Assembly: GCF_900116445.1 (NCBI RefSeq)
Contig: NZ_FPBH01000006.1
Span: 247,797 to 311,796, forward strand
Direction: 5' to 3'
Source of the DNA: Paraburkholderia aspalathi
Lineage (GTDB): Bacteria > Pseudomonadota > Gammaproteobacteria > Burkholderiales > Burkholderiaceae
DNA length: 64,000 bases
Positions 48,616 through 58,800 of the stretch are shown here, one piece after another. The notes beneath the pieces were generated by a model, which saw nothing but the letters and a program-made list of their open reading frames with translations, made no database searches and had not been told where the DNA came from. A program made the translations under genes and the position numbers. The first letter of the stretch is position 1; each line of letters opens with the position of its first letter.

Positions 48616-49377
48616 ATGTCACTTCACTCGAAGAAAGAGCAGATTCAAACGTTGCGGGAGCAGGGATTTGTCGTCGTGCCGGGACTGGTTTCGCCCGAGC
48701 GTTGCGCTGAACTGAAGCAGATTGCGGAGCGCCAGCTGCAGGAAGCGGCCGCACCAATCGAATTCGAAGCGGATCTGCGCTATCCGGGCGCACCGGAATC
48801 CAAACACGCGCCGGGTGGGCATACGGTTCGCCGCCTGCTGGATGCGTACGGGCGCCATCCGCATTTCGCGCAATGGGCCACCGCGCCGGAAATTCGCGGC
48901 TGGATGGAGTTGTACTTCGGCGAGGAGCCGCGCTTATCGCGGGCGCATCACAATTGCATGATGACCAAGCACCCTGCCTACGGCAGTTTGACCGGCTGGC
49001 ATCGTGACGTGAGGTATTGGTCGTTCGAGCGCGACGACCTGGTGTCGGTGTGGCTCGCGGTCGGGTCGGAAACGATTGATAACGGTGCGTTGTGGCTGGT
49101 GCCGAAGTCTCATAGCGCAGCCTTCACGTCCGACCGCTTCGACGAGGCCAAGTTTTTCCGCTCCGATCTGGAAGAGAATCAGGCGTTGATTCGCACTGCG
49201 GTTTCGCCCGAACTCGAGGCCGGCGACGTGGTGTTCTTTCATTGCAACACGCTGCATTCGGCCGGCAAGAATCTCAGCGATCAGGTGAAATTTTCTCTGG
49301 TGTTCACTTATCACGGGGCGAGCAATGTGCCCCTGCCGGGATCCCGCTCGGCGGCCAAGCCCGAAATTGCCTTTTAG
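48616..49377 (+). CDS. Phytanoyl-CoA dioxygenase (PhyH) family protein
   Basis: A 253-residue Fe(II)/2-oxoglutarate oxygenase. The iron ligands are in GWHRDVRYWSFERDDLVSVW (HXD, about residue 128) and the distal His in VFFHCNTLHSAGKN; an Arg or Lys for oxoglutarate follows (SDQVKFSLVFTY). The N terminus LREQGFVVVPGLVSPERC is typical of the family. Substrate unknown; the gene stands alone. Confidence 0.88.
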   Translation: MSLHSKKEQIQTLREQGFVVVPGLVSPERCAELKQIAERQLQEAAAPIEFEADLRYPGAPESKHAPGGHTVRRLLDAYGRHPHFAQWATAPEIRGWMELYFGEEPRLSRAHHNCMMTKHPAYGSLTGWHRDVRYWSFERDDLVSVWLAVGSETIDNGALWLVPKSHSAAFTSDRFDEAKFFRSDLEENQALIRTAVSPELEAGDVVFFHCNTLHSAGKNLSDQVKFSLVFTYHGASNVPLPGSRSAAKPEIAF

Positions 49378-49437
49378 TTTTTTGCCTTGCGCGGCGCGGA
49401 GGCCCTTCGGTTCCGCGCCGCACAGGCAATTCACGCT

Positions 49438-49644
49438 CTATCGCTTGCGCCCGGAAACAGCCATCCCGGTCAGGCCTGCAATCGTCGCGATAACGCCGCC
49501 CACAATCAGCATGATCGCCTTGTTGGTCGGAGATCCGGTGAACACGCGGGACACCTCGCTGCTGACCGAGTTGAACGCCTGCCCGCCGAAATACAACAGC
49601 ACGATACCGCCGACAATCAGCGCGATTGAAATCGCCTTCGTCAT
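49438..49644 (-). CDS. DUF3185 family small membrane protein
   Basis: A 68-residue protein with two membrane segments (about residues 6-24 and 43-62) and a basic end GRKR. The text IALIVGGIVLLYFGGQAFNS is typical of DUF3185. Function unknown. It is convergent with the PhyH-like gene. Confidence 0.85.
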   Translation of the reverse strand: MTKAISIALIVGGIVLLYFGGQAFNSVSSEVSRVFTGSPTNKAIMLIVGGVIATIAGLTGMAVSGRKR

Positions 49645-49863
49645 GAACCCATCCCTCCGCTAAGCTTTGATCGGCCAAAGTGTAGGGGAGCCGCAAGCTG
49701 TCGTCCATCCCGCATACTGGGCGCCTGCACACATCACGGCGATTGGCTACCATAGCGGTCTGGCCTCACCCATACCTGAATATAAAACCTGCACGCCTCC
49801 CGCAGCATGTGATTTCCTCACGCCCGTGATCGCCGGGCGACTTCAACATCAAGGACACTAGCA

Positions 49864-50907
49864 ATGGCTTACGAAGCAGCTTCAGAACGCTATTCGGACA
49901 TGAAATACCGCGTCTGCGGCAAGTCGGGTCTCAAACTGCCGGCGCTGTCGCTGGGCCTGTGGCACAACTTCGGCGACACCACGCCGATCTCCACGCAGCG
50001 CGACATTCTGCGCACGGCCTTCGATCTGGGCATCACGCACTTCGACCTGGCCAACAACTACGGCCCTCCGTACGGCAGCGCCGAAACCAATTTCGGCCGG
50101 CTCTTCAAGGACGACTTCAAGCCGTATCGCGACGAACTGCTGATTTCGTCGAAGGCGGGTTGGGACATGTGGCCGGGTCCGTACGGCCAGGGCGGCGGCT
50201 CGCGTAAATACGTGCTCGCGAGTCTCGATCAGAGCCTGCAGCGTATGGGCCTCGACTACGTCGATATTTTCTATTCGCATCGTTTCGATGCCGATACGCC
50301 GCTCGAAGAAACCGCCGGTGCATTGGCGACCGCTGTGCAGCAGGGCAAGGCGCTGTACATCGGTATTTCGTCGTACTCGGCCACCAAGACGCTCGAAATG
50401 GCGAAGCTGCTCGCCGAGTACAAGGTGCCGCTCCTGATCCATCAGCCTGCGTACAACATGCTCAACCGCTGGATCGAACAGGAATTGCTGGACACGCTCG
50501 AGAAAGTCGGCGCGGGCGCCATCGCGTTCACGCCGCTCGCGCAGGGTTTGCTCACCGGCAAATATCTGAACGGCGTGCCGGAAGACGCGCGCGTCAACAA
50601 GCCGGGCGGCGGTTCGTTGAAGCAGGAGCATCTGAGCCCGCAAAACATCGAGCACGTGCGCAAGCTCAACGACATCGCGCAGCGTCGCGGACAAAGCCTC
50701 GCGCAGATGGCGCTCGCCTGGGCGTTGCGCGATCCGCGTGTCACGTCGGTATTGATCGGCGCAAGCCGCGCGGAACAGGTGCGTGAGAACGTCGGTGCGC
50801 TGAAGAACCTCGCTTTCTCGAAGGAAGAGCTGGCGGAGATCGATCGCTACGCGACCGAAGGCGGCATTAACCTTTGGGAAAAACCGTCGACGGATCAGGC
50901 GATCTGA
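49864..50907 (+). CDS. mgrA: Aldo/keto reductase, L-glyceraldehyde-3-phosphate reductase type
   Basis: A 347-residue NADPH-dependent aldo/keto reductase close to E. coli YghZ/Gpr, which reduces L-glyceraldehyde 3-phosphate and methylglyoxal. The catalytic tetrad regions are visible: FDLANNYGPPYGSAE (Asp, Tyr), LLISSKAGWDMWPGPYG (Lys) and DIFYSHRFD (His). The NADP site is IAFTPLAQGLLTGKYL and VLIGASRAEQVREN. Ribosome site aagga lies just before the ATG. A terminator follows. Confidence 0.92.
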   Translation: MAYEAASERYSDMKYRVCGKSGLKLPALSLGLWHNFGDTTPISTQRDILRTAFDLGITHFDLANNYGPPYGSAETNFGRLFKDDFKPYRDELLISSKAGWDMWPGPYGQGGGSRKYVLASLDQSLQRMGLDYVDIFYSHRFDADTPLEETAGALATAVQQGKALYIGISSYSATKTLEMAKLLAEYKVPLLIHQPAYNMLNRWIEQELLDTLEKVGAGAIAFTPLAQGLLTGKYLNGVPEDARVNKPGGGSLKQEHLSPQNIEHVRKLNDIAQRRGQSLAQMALAWALRDPRVTSVLIGASRAEQVRENVGALKNLAFSKEELAEIDRYATEGGINLWEKPSTDQAI

Positions 50908-50965
50908 TTCCGCGGCGTGTCAGGTCGTAGATGCATGCAGTAAAAGACACGCCGTAGAAACGAAG

Positions 50966-50993
50966 AAAGCCGCCCATGAGGCGGCTTTTTTTT
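50966..50993 (+). terminator. Intrinsic terminator after aldo/keto reductase
   Basis: AAAGCCGCC pairs with GGCGGCTTT around a short loop and continues into eight or more T. Confidence 0.9.
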
Positions 50994-51097
50994 CAACGCA
51001 ATTCAAGCACACACGCTTCCCGCGCAATGGCCGAAGCGACTGCGTTCAGTCGACCGAACCATCGGCGAAGCGCACAGACCGCCTTCGCCGGACCCCG

Positions 51098-51283
51098 CTA
51101 CACTAGCGCAGGCAAGCCCTCGACCAGCACGACCGCGAACACTACGCCGATGAGCGCGCCAAGCACGCGCAACGCGTTGTGCCGAAATTCCGTCTTGCAG
51201 GGTAGCGCGCCGACAAACAGGGCGCCGGCCAGCGCCATCGGAATGACCAGGATGAAATCGCCGATCGTAAAGTAGGTCGTCAT
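51098..51283 (-). CDS. Small hypothetical membrane protein
   Basis: A 61-residue protein starting MTTYFTIGDFILVIPMAL with two membrane segments (about residues 8-26 and 40-58). The ribosome site AAGGAG lies 6 bases before this ATG, which decides the start. A conserved-looking loop LPCKTEFRHNALR joins the helices. No family is recognised. Confidence 0.65.
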   Translation of the reverse strand: MTTYFTIGDFILVIPMALAGALFVGALPCKTEFRHNALRVLGALIGVVFAVVLVEGLPALV

Positions 51284-51635
51284 ACCCGTCTCCTTATGTA
51301 ATACCAACGCGGGCAGCGGCTCGATTTCTGGAGTCATGCACTGCCAGCGGTCGATTCGAGTATAGGCGACGCTTAGATCAACATAACAACGTATTGCGGC
51401 GCTGCAGCGCGTCTTCGCAGGCTGCTGAACCCAGTACTGCAAGGGGCGCCGCGATTGGCGCGTTGCAGCAAAAACCCCGTAGAAAATGAAGTGTTTGCTT
51501 ACACGGGCCTTACTTTTCGGGCCTGTTTGATGCGCTGCGGATGGTTCTCGCCTAACCGGGGCACAGCTCATGCAGGCGCTGATTCACGCTGCGTCCAGGT
51601 CACACGTTTCCGCACAGCCGATCAGCAGCGTTCCC
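51284..51635. other. Intergenic region between two minus-strand genes
   Basis: About 350 bases. It should hold the promoter of the small membrane protein and the 3' end of the MFS transcript. No gene, terminator or repeat could be supported. Confidence 0.45.
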
Positions 51636-52925
51636 TTATGCTGTGATCCGTTCGCGCTGACGCAAGCGCATAGCCGCAACGAGGCCTACGACAAGCAGCA
51701 GGCCGACCAGCCCGGCGACACCGTTCCAGCCATAACCTGCCCATACGCGCCCACCATAAGAACCGATCACGCTCGAACCGATGTAATACGCGAGCAGATA
51801 CAGCGCGGCCGCCTGGCCTTTGGCTTCTTTGGCGAGACGTCCAACCCAGCCGCTCGCCACCGAGTGTCCGGCGAAAAAGCCGAACGTCACGCAAGCGATG
51901 CCGGTTGCAATGGCCGCCAGCGGATGCAGCATCGTGAGTGCAAGTCCACATGCCATCAGCAGCAAGCTGGCGGTCAGCACGCGTGCCCGACCGAAGGTGT
52001 CGGCCATGCGACCCGACCACGGCGAGGCAATCACGCCCGTCAGATAGACGACGAAAATCGCGCCGATCTCCGTCTGACTCAGCAGGTACGGCGGCGCGAG
52101 CAGCCGGTAACCGATGTAGTTGTACAGCGTAACGAAGCTGCCCATCAGCACGAAGCCGAGCAGGAACAGCAGCGGCAAGCCGGGTCGCGTGAATTGCTTG
52201 AGCAGCGCAGTGCGGTGATGGGAAAAGCCGAGCCCGCGACGCGGTACGAAATGGCGTGACGGCGGCAGCAAGGCGCGAAACGCGAGCATCGACAGAATGC
52301 CGAGCACGCCGATCGTTCCGATTGCCACGCGCCACGAAAACAGATCCGCTACCACGCCGGTGATCACACGCCCAGCCATCCCGCCGATCGCCGTGCCACC
52401 CACATACAGACCCATCGCCAGACCGAGTCCATCCGGATGCACTTCTTCCGCGAGGTACGCCATCGCGACGGCGGGTACGCCACCGAGCGCGAGCCCTTCG
52501 AGCGTGCGCAACACGAGCAATTGATGCCAGTGCGGCGCGATCGACACGCCGATCGTCAGCAGCGCCGACAGCGTGAGCGATGCCGTCATCAGCTTGTGAC
52601 GGCTCCAGCCTTCCGAGACGAAGCCGGCCACGAATATGGCGAGCGCGAGCGCGGCGGTTGTCACTGAAAGCGACAAGCTGCTTTGTGCCGGCGTCACGTT
52701 GAACGCCGTAGAGAACGCAGGCAGCAATGGCTGTACGCAATACAGCAGGGAGAAGGTGGCGTAACCGGCGAACAGCAGTGCGATGCTGGCGCGCCAATAG
52801 GCGCGCGTGCCACGTTCGAGATAGGGAATGTCAGAGACGCCAGACACAGAAGCGGAGGTGAGAGAAGCAGACGAAACGGGAACAGCCGAAGCAGCAGTCC
52901 GGTGGGAATCCGGCGATGCGGTCAC
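51636..52925 (-). CDS. MFS transporter, YnfM/arabinose-efflux-like
   Basis: A 429-residue 12-helix major-facilitator exporter. It starts at a GTG 8 bases after ribosome site aaggag. The N-terminal 40 residues are Ser/Ala-rich and cytoplasmic. The text FAGYATFSLLYCVQPLLPAF and SLSLSVTTAALALAIFVAG is typical of the YnfM-type group. It lies 59 bases after the RND outer-membrane gene on the same strand, so it may be a fourth gene of that operon. Confidence 0.9.
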   Translation of the reverse strand: MTASPDSHRTAASAVPVSSASLTSASVSGVSDIPYLERGTRAYWRASIALLFAGYATFSLLYCVQPLLPAFSTAFNVTPAQSSLSLSVTTAALALAIFVAGFVSEGWSRHKLMTASLTLSALLTIGVSIAPHWHQLLVLRTLEGLALGGVPAVAMAYLAEEVHPDGLGLAMGLYVGGTAIGGMAGRVITGVVADLFSWRVAIGTIGVLGILSMLAFRALLPPSRHFVPRRGLGFSHHRTALLKQFTRPGLPLLFLLGFVLMGSFVTLYNYIGYRLLAPPYLLSQTEIGAIFVVYLTGVIASPWSGRMADTFGRARVLTASLLLMACGLALTMLHPLAAIATGIACVTFGFFAGHSVASGWVGRLAKEAKGQAAALYLLAYYIGSSVIGSYGGRVWAGYGWNGVAGLVGLLLVVGLVAAMRLRQRERITA

Positions 52926-52984
52926 GAAAAAATCTCCTTGGGCAGCGCAGAGTACTCAAAGAAGTTAAGGATACGCTGAAAAGC

Positions 52985-54505
52985 TTAACCGTGCGCCGCC
53001 GCATCGCTCCCAGGTGCTGCGGGATGCACGATCTGTTCGTCGGTCGGCAAGGCGGACGCGTCCCAACCGCCGCCCAATGCCTTGATCAGCGCGACGCTCG
53101 CGGCCATGCGGCGGCGCGCGATCGACACCGCGGTCCGCTCATTAGTGAGCGCCGTGGTTTGCGCGACCACGACGTCGAGATACGTAATCGCGCCGTTTTT
53201 ATAGCGATTCGACACGACCGCCAGCGAACGCTGCGCGGCGGCCACGGCATCGTCCTGCGCGGCGGCTTCCTGCTCCAGCACGCGCAAGGCGGCGAGATTG
53301 TCTTCGACCTGGCCGAACGCGGTCAGCACCGTTTGGCGGTACTGCGCGACGCTTTCGTCGTAGTGCGCGCGGGCCTGCTCTTTCACCGATGCACGTCCGC
53401 CGAAGTCGAGCAGCGTACCGGCCAGTGTCGGCCCGAGCGACCACAAACGGCTCGGCGCCAGCAGCCATTGGCTGTAGTTGGTCGCTTCGAGCCCACCCGT
53501 CACCGACAAAATCAGGTTCGGAAAGAATGCCGCCGTCGCCACGCCGATCTGCGCGTTCATATCGGCGACGTGCCGTTCTGCCGACGCGATGTCGGGCCGT
53601 CGTTCGAGCAATGCGGATGGCACGCCGGCCGCCGCGACCACCGGCACGGCGGTGAGCGGTGCAACCGGCAGGGAAAAGGTCGAGGGCGTCTGCCCGATCA
53701 GGATCGCGATCGCATGTTCGAGTTGCGCGCGCTGCACGCCGAGGTCGAGCGCTTGCGCCTGAGTGGTTTGCAACTGCGTCTGCGCCTGCGCGACGTCGGC
53801 ATCGGTGGCGATGCCGCCTGCGTAGCGGTGTTGTGTCAGATCGAGTGCTTCCTTGTAGGCCTTGATTGTGTCGTCGAGAAGTTGGCGCTCCTGATCGAGA
53901 CCACGGAGTTCGAAGTAGTCCGTCGCCAGTTCGGCCTGCATGGAGAGGAGCACGGCTTGCGCATCGGCGGCGCTCGCCTGCGCTTCGGCTTTTGCGCCTT
54001 CGACGCTGCGCGACACGCGGCCCCACAAGTCCGGTTCCCACGACGCGTCGGCTTGCACGAGGTAATCGTTCAGCGTGAGACCGGCGGTCGATTTGTGCAG
54101 CACATTCGCCGAACTCCGCGCGCGTGAATAGTCTCCATTCGCGCTGACGACCGGGAAGAAGTTCGAGCGGTATTGCGCAACTGTCGCGCGAGCGGCGCGA
54201 AAGCGCGCCTCGGCAGCCTGCACGTTCTGGTTCGCGCTCGCCACCTGCTGCTCGAGCGCATCGAGCGATGGGTCTGCGTAGACACTCCACCATGCACCTC
54301 GTGTGACGGTGTCGGTGGGTTGCGCAGGCTTCCAGCCGGTGCCTTCGAGTTCCTTGTAGGTGGCGGCGGTGGTGGCCGATGGTTTGACGTAGTCGGGACC
54401 CACGGTGCAGGCGGTGAGCGTGAAGACAAAGACGGACGCTACGGCAAGCAGCGAGCCGTGTGCAAGCGATGGCCCGACATGGCGACGTGATACTGGCGCG
54501 CTCAC
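52985..54505 (-). CDS. RND efflux outer-membrane lipoprotein (NodT/OprM family)
   Basis: A 506-residue TolC-like channel. The signal peptide ends in the lipobox LTAC (Cys about residue 33), so it is a lipoprotein. Two repeated halves follow the family pattern (QNVQAAEARFRAARATVAQY; ALLERRPDIASAERHVADMNAQIGVATAAFFPNL). It starts at a GTG sharing its bases with the stop of the adaptor gene. Outer part of the tripartite pump. Confidence 0.93.
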   Translation of the reverse strand: MSAPVSRRHVGPSLAHGSLLAVASVFVFTLTACTVGPDYVKPSATTAATYKELEGTGWKPAQPTDTVTRGAWWSVYADPSLDALEQQVASANQNVQAAEARFRAARATVAQYRSNFFPVVSANGDYSRARSSANVLHKSTAGLTLNDYLVQADASWEPDLWGRVSRSVEGAKAEAQASAADAQAVLLSMQAELATDYFELRGLDQERQLLDDTIKAYKEALDLTQHRYAGGIATDADVAQAQTQLQTTQAQALDLGVQRAQLEHAIAILIGQTPSTFSLPVAPLTAVPVVAAAGVPSALLERRPDIASAERHVADMNAQIGVATAAFFPNLILSVTGGLEATNYSQWLLAPSRLWSLGPTLAGTLLDFGGRASVKEQARAHYDESVAQYRQTVLTAFGQVEDNLAALRVLEQEAAAQDDAVAAAQRSLAVVSNRYKNGAITYLDVVVAQTTALTNERTAVSIARRRMAASVALIKALGGGWDASALPTDEQIVHPAAPGSDAAAHG

Positions 54506-55779
54506 AAGGACATCCTCGCTGATTGCAGGCTGGCGACGTGCGCAATGGGCGCACTTGCGGCTGCTGCGCCAGAGGCACTCGCGCCCTCCGCACCAGCCCC
54601 CGCTTTTGCCGGCACGATCCGCACCGGCGCCCCATCGATGATCGAATCTTGCGGATTCAGAATCACCTGTTCATCGCCTTGCAAACCGGATGCGATTGCC
54701 ACGCGCGTGCCGAAGTCCGTCCCGAGCGAAACCGGCAGCAGCTTCACTTTGTGCTGTGTATCCACAGTGGCCACTTTCACGCCGTCCGGGCGAAACAGCA
54801 GCGCGTTGCCAGGCAACGTAAACGGCGCGGCGCCAGCGCCCAAAGCGAAATGCACCTGCGCGTATGCGCCCGGCAGCAGATCGCCATTGCGATTGTCGAC
54901 ATCGACTTCGACGAGCATGGTTCGCTGTTGCGGATCGACGGCGCCCGAGGTGCGCGCCACGGTCCCCGGATAATGTTTGGACGGCGTCTCGGTCAGCGTC
55001 AGAAACGCCGTCTGTTGCGCGCGGACCTGTTGTGCATAGGCCTGCGGCACGTTCACATACACACGCAATCTGTCCGCCTGCGCGACATGGAACAGTTCCT
55101 TCGCCGGGCCACCGGAACTGCCCGCGTCGATCAATGCGCCGACATCGACATTGCGTGCCGTCACGATGCCGTCGAAGGGCGCGTAGACCTTCTGGAACGA
55201 CTGCGTTTTTTCAAGGCGCGCCACGTTGAAGCGCGCGGCGTCTAGCGTGCCTTTCTTCGCGAGCATGTCGCCGACCTTCTCGTCGGTTTCCTGCTTCGAA
55301 ACCGATTTGCTTTTCAACATGTCGGTCCAGCGGTCGGCGGTGCTTTTCGCGAGCGCGTAGTTGGCGTTGGCATTCGCGAGGTCGGCGCGGGCGGCGCGCA
55401 GTTGATCGTCCACTTCCGGTGTGTCGATGTCCGCGAGCAACTGGCCGTTCTTGACGTGCGCGCCGATGTCCGCGTACCACTTCTTCAGGTAGCCGTTAGT
55501 GCGTGCGTAAATCGGCGTGTCGAGAAACGCCTGCACGTTGCCGGGCAGCACGAGGTCGAGTCCCGCGTTCGACTTCTGCGGACGCACGACTTCGACGCTC
55601 GTCTGGCTGGCGTGCTCGGCATCGCGCTCGAGTGCCGCATGCGCGTCATGGCGCGACCAGATACCTTGCGCCGCGAGCAGAACGATCACCACGACCACCG
55701 CCACGATTACCCAGCGCGCGCGTTTCCCTTTCGCTGGATCGGGCGCGGCGTTGGATTCGCCTGGACGTTTTCCTTCCAT
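54502..55779 (-). CDS. RND efflux periplasmic adaptor (HlyD/MFP family)
   Basis: A 425-residue membrane-fusion protein started at MEGKRPGESNAAPDPAKGKR; the frame is open upstream but overlaps no homologous sequence. One membrane anchor (about residues 19-37), a biotinyl-lipoyl half (VLPGNVQAFLDTPIYARTNG), an alpha-helical hairpin (LRAARADLANANANYALAKS), the second lipoyl half (VYAPFDGIVTARNVDVGALI) and the beta-barrel follow. Its stop overlaps the outer-membrane gene start. Confidence 0.93.
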   Translation of the reverse strand: MEGKRPGESNAAPDPAKGKRARWVIVAVVVVIVLLAAQGIWSRHDAHAALERDAEHASQTSVEVVRPQKSNAGLDLVLPGNVQAFLDTPIYARTNGYLKKWYADIGAHVKNGQLLADIDTPEVDDQLRAARADLANANANYALAKSTADRWTDMLKSKSVSKQETDEKVGDMLAKKGTLDAARFNVARLEKTQSFQKVYAPFDGIVTARNVDVGALIDAGSSGGPAKELFHVAQADRLRVYVNVPQAYAQQVRAQQTAFLTLTETPSKHYPGTVARTSGAVDPQQRTMLVEVDVDNRNGDLLPGAYAQVHFALGAGAAPFTLPGNALLFRPDGVKVATVDTQHKVKLLPVSLGTDFGTRVAIASGLQGDEQVILNPQDSIIDGAPVRIVPAKAGAGAEGASASGAAAASAPIAHVASLQSARMSL

Positions 55780-55855
55780 CAAGCTTCCCCTATCAGAATG
55801 CATGGGCAGTCGAAGCTGCCTCTTGTGCTTCGCGTTGCGTGTGTCGTGCGAGTCG

Positions 55856-58800
55856 TCATGGTTTTTGCACCACATGCTCGGCCGCACGCTGACGCCGTGC
55901 CGCGAGCCGTCGGTAAATCATCGAAAAGACAACGGGCACGAAGATCAGCGTAGCTAAAGTGCCGACCGTCAAACCGCCGATCACCGCGCGCCCGAGCGGC
56001 GCATTCTGCTCGCCGCCTTCGCCAAGACCGGTCGCCATCGGCACCATGCCGATCACCATTGCGAGCGCCGTCATCAGCACCGGACGGAAACGCGTGAAGC
56101 CCGCCTCGATCGCTGCACGCGTCGCGTCGCCGTGTTCGAGCAGTTGTTCGCGTGCAAAGCTGATCACAAGAATTGAGTTCGCGGTGGCGATGCCAATACA
56201 CATGATCGCGCCCGTCAGCGCCGGAATCGACAGCGTGGTGTGCGTGAGAAACAGCATCCACACGATGCCCGCGAGCGCGCCCGGCAGCGCCGTAATGATG
56301 ATGAAGGGATCGAGCCACGACTGGAAATTCACCACGATCAGCAGATACACCAGCAGGATCGCAAATACCAAACCGGCGAACAGGCCCGAGAACGAATCGT
56401 TCATGGTCTGCACCTGGCCGCGTACTTCGATGCTCGAGGTTTTGGGGAGATCGGCTTTGGCGCTGTCGATGATCTTGCTGATGTCGTCGGAGACGCCGCC
56501 GAGATCGCGGCCGTCGGCGGTGCCGAAAATGTCGATGGTGGTCTGCGCGTTGTAGTGCGTGAGCACTGCGTTGCCCGCTTCGCGTTTCATCGTGGCGAGC
56601 GAGCCGAGAATATTGCTGCGGCCGTTGGCATTCAGCGGAATGTTCGCGAGCGATTGCAACGAATCGATCGTGTATTGCGGCGCTTCCGTGATCACGTTGT
56701 AGCTGACGCCGTTGCGCGGATTGAGCCAGAACGTCGGCGTGGTCTGCTGGCTGCCGGACAGTGTAATCAGCAGATCGCTTGCGATGTCGCGTTGCGAGAA
56801 ACCGGCTTGCTGTGCGCGTGTACGGTCCACGTCGATAAAGATGCGCGGCAAATCGGCGGGCTGCTGGATGCGCGCATCGGCGAGACCCGGCACGGTGCGC
56901 AGCCGGTTCAGCAACTGCGCGGCGAACACGCGATTACCGGCGACGTCGCGCCCGACGATCTGAATGTCGATCGGCGAAGGCATGCCGAAGTTGAGTGTCT
57001 GACTGACGATATCTGCGGGCAGGAAGGCGAACTGCACGCCGGGAAATTCGTCGGTGAGCGTGCGGCGTAGCGTGCGCACATAGTCGGCGCTCGGATGATG
57101 ATCGGGATTCAGCGTGATGAGTATGTCCGAATCCGAGGTGCCGATCGTGCCGGTGTTGCTGTATGAGAGGTTGATGCCTGAGACCGGCAAGCCGATATTG
57201 TCGATGAGTGAATGCAACTCGCTGGGCGGTATCAACTGACGAATCCGCGTATCGACCCGATCGGTCACCACTGCGGTTTCCTCGACCCGCATGCCGGTTT
57301 TCGCGCGCAGATGCAGCGCGATGGTGCCCGCATCGACTTGCGGGAAAAAGTCGCGGCCGAGAAACGGCATCAGCAGCATCGACGCGCCACAGCAGACGAG
57401 AAACAGCGTCACGAACAGACCCGGCCGCGCAACCCGCGCTGCGAGAAACACGCGATAGCGATCGCGAAAACGTGCGAAGCCACGCTCGAAGGCGTAGTGC
57501 ACGCGGATGAACGGATTGCGCGTCTGCTCGGACGCATGGTGTAGATCTGCCGGCTTGTGGTGATGGCGCAGCAGGTACTTCGCCATGGTCGGCACGAGCG
57601 TACGCGAGAAGAAGTACGAGGCCAGCATCGCGAACACCACCGCTTCGGCGAGCGGAATGAACAGGTAGTGCGCGACGCCCGTTAGCAGAAACATCGGCAC
57701 GAACACGATGCAGATCGATAAGGTTGAGACCAGCGTCGGAATCGCGATCTGGTGCGCGCCGTCGAGAATCGCCTGCTCCAGCGTCTTGCCTTGTTCCAGT
57801 TGATGGCTGATGTTTTCGATCGCCACAGTCGCGTCGTCGACCAGAATACCGACCGCGAGCGCGAGGCCGCCCAAGGTCATGATGTTGATGGTTTCGCCGA
57901 GCATCGACAGCGCAATGATCGAGGTGATCATCGACAGCGGAATCGATACCGCGATGATCAGCGTCGCGCGCCAGTTGCCGAGGAACAGCAGAATCATCAG
58001 ACCGGTGAGGCACGCGGCGATCAGCGCTTCGCGCAGCACGCCCTGCACCGAGGCGCGCACGAACAGCGACTGATCGGCGACCGGATCGATGTTCAACGAA
58101 GCCGGCACGAGGTTGCGTAGCGTCGGCATCATCTTCTTGATACGGTCGACGATTTCGAGCGTGGACGTGTTGCCGCTTTTGTTGATGGTCAGCAAGGCGG
58201 CGCGCTGGCCGTTCACGCGCACGATGTTGGTTTGCGGCTGGAAGCCGTCGCGCACATGAGCGACGTCGCGGATATAGACGGTGCCGTTAGCCGTGGATTT
58301 GATCGGAATGTTATTGAGGCCGGCGAGCGAATCCGGACTGCCGTTCATCTCCACCGAATATTCCGTCGAGCCGATTTTCGCAGTGCCCGAGGGCAGGATC
58401 AGATTCTGCGCGGTGACGGCGTTGACCACGTCCATCGGCGACAGATTGCGCTCCTGCAGCTTGCGCGAATCGATATCGACCATGATCTGTCGCTGCTTGC
58501 CGCCATACGGCAATGGAGCCGAGGCGCCCGGCACGGTGGCGAGCTGCGTCTTCAGGAAGTTATTGCCGAAGTCGAACAGCTCCTGCTCGGTGAGTGAAGG
58601 GGACGACAGCGCGAGGCGCAGGATCGGCACCGTCGAGGCGTTGTAGCGCAGGATATTCGGCGGCGTGATGCCCGGCGGCAGCGAACGCAGTTGCGTCTGT
58701 GACAGCGCCGTGACTTCGGCGAGCGCTTCATCGATATTCGCGTGCGGCTGGAAAAAGATCTTCACCACCGCAATCCCGTTCAGCGACGTCGACTCCGTAT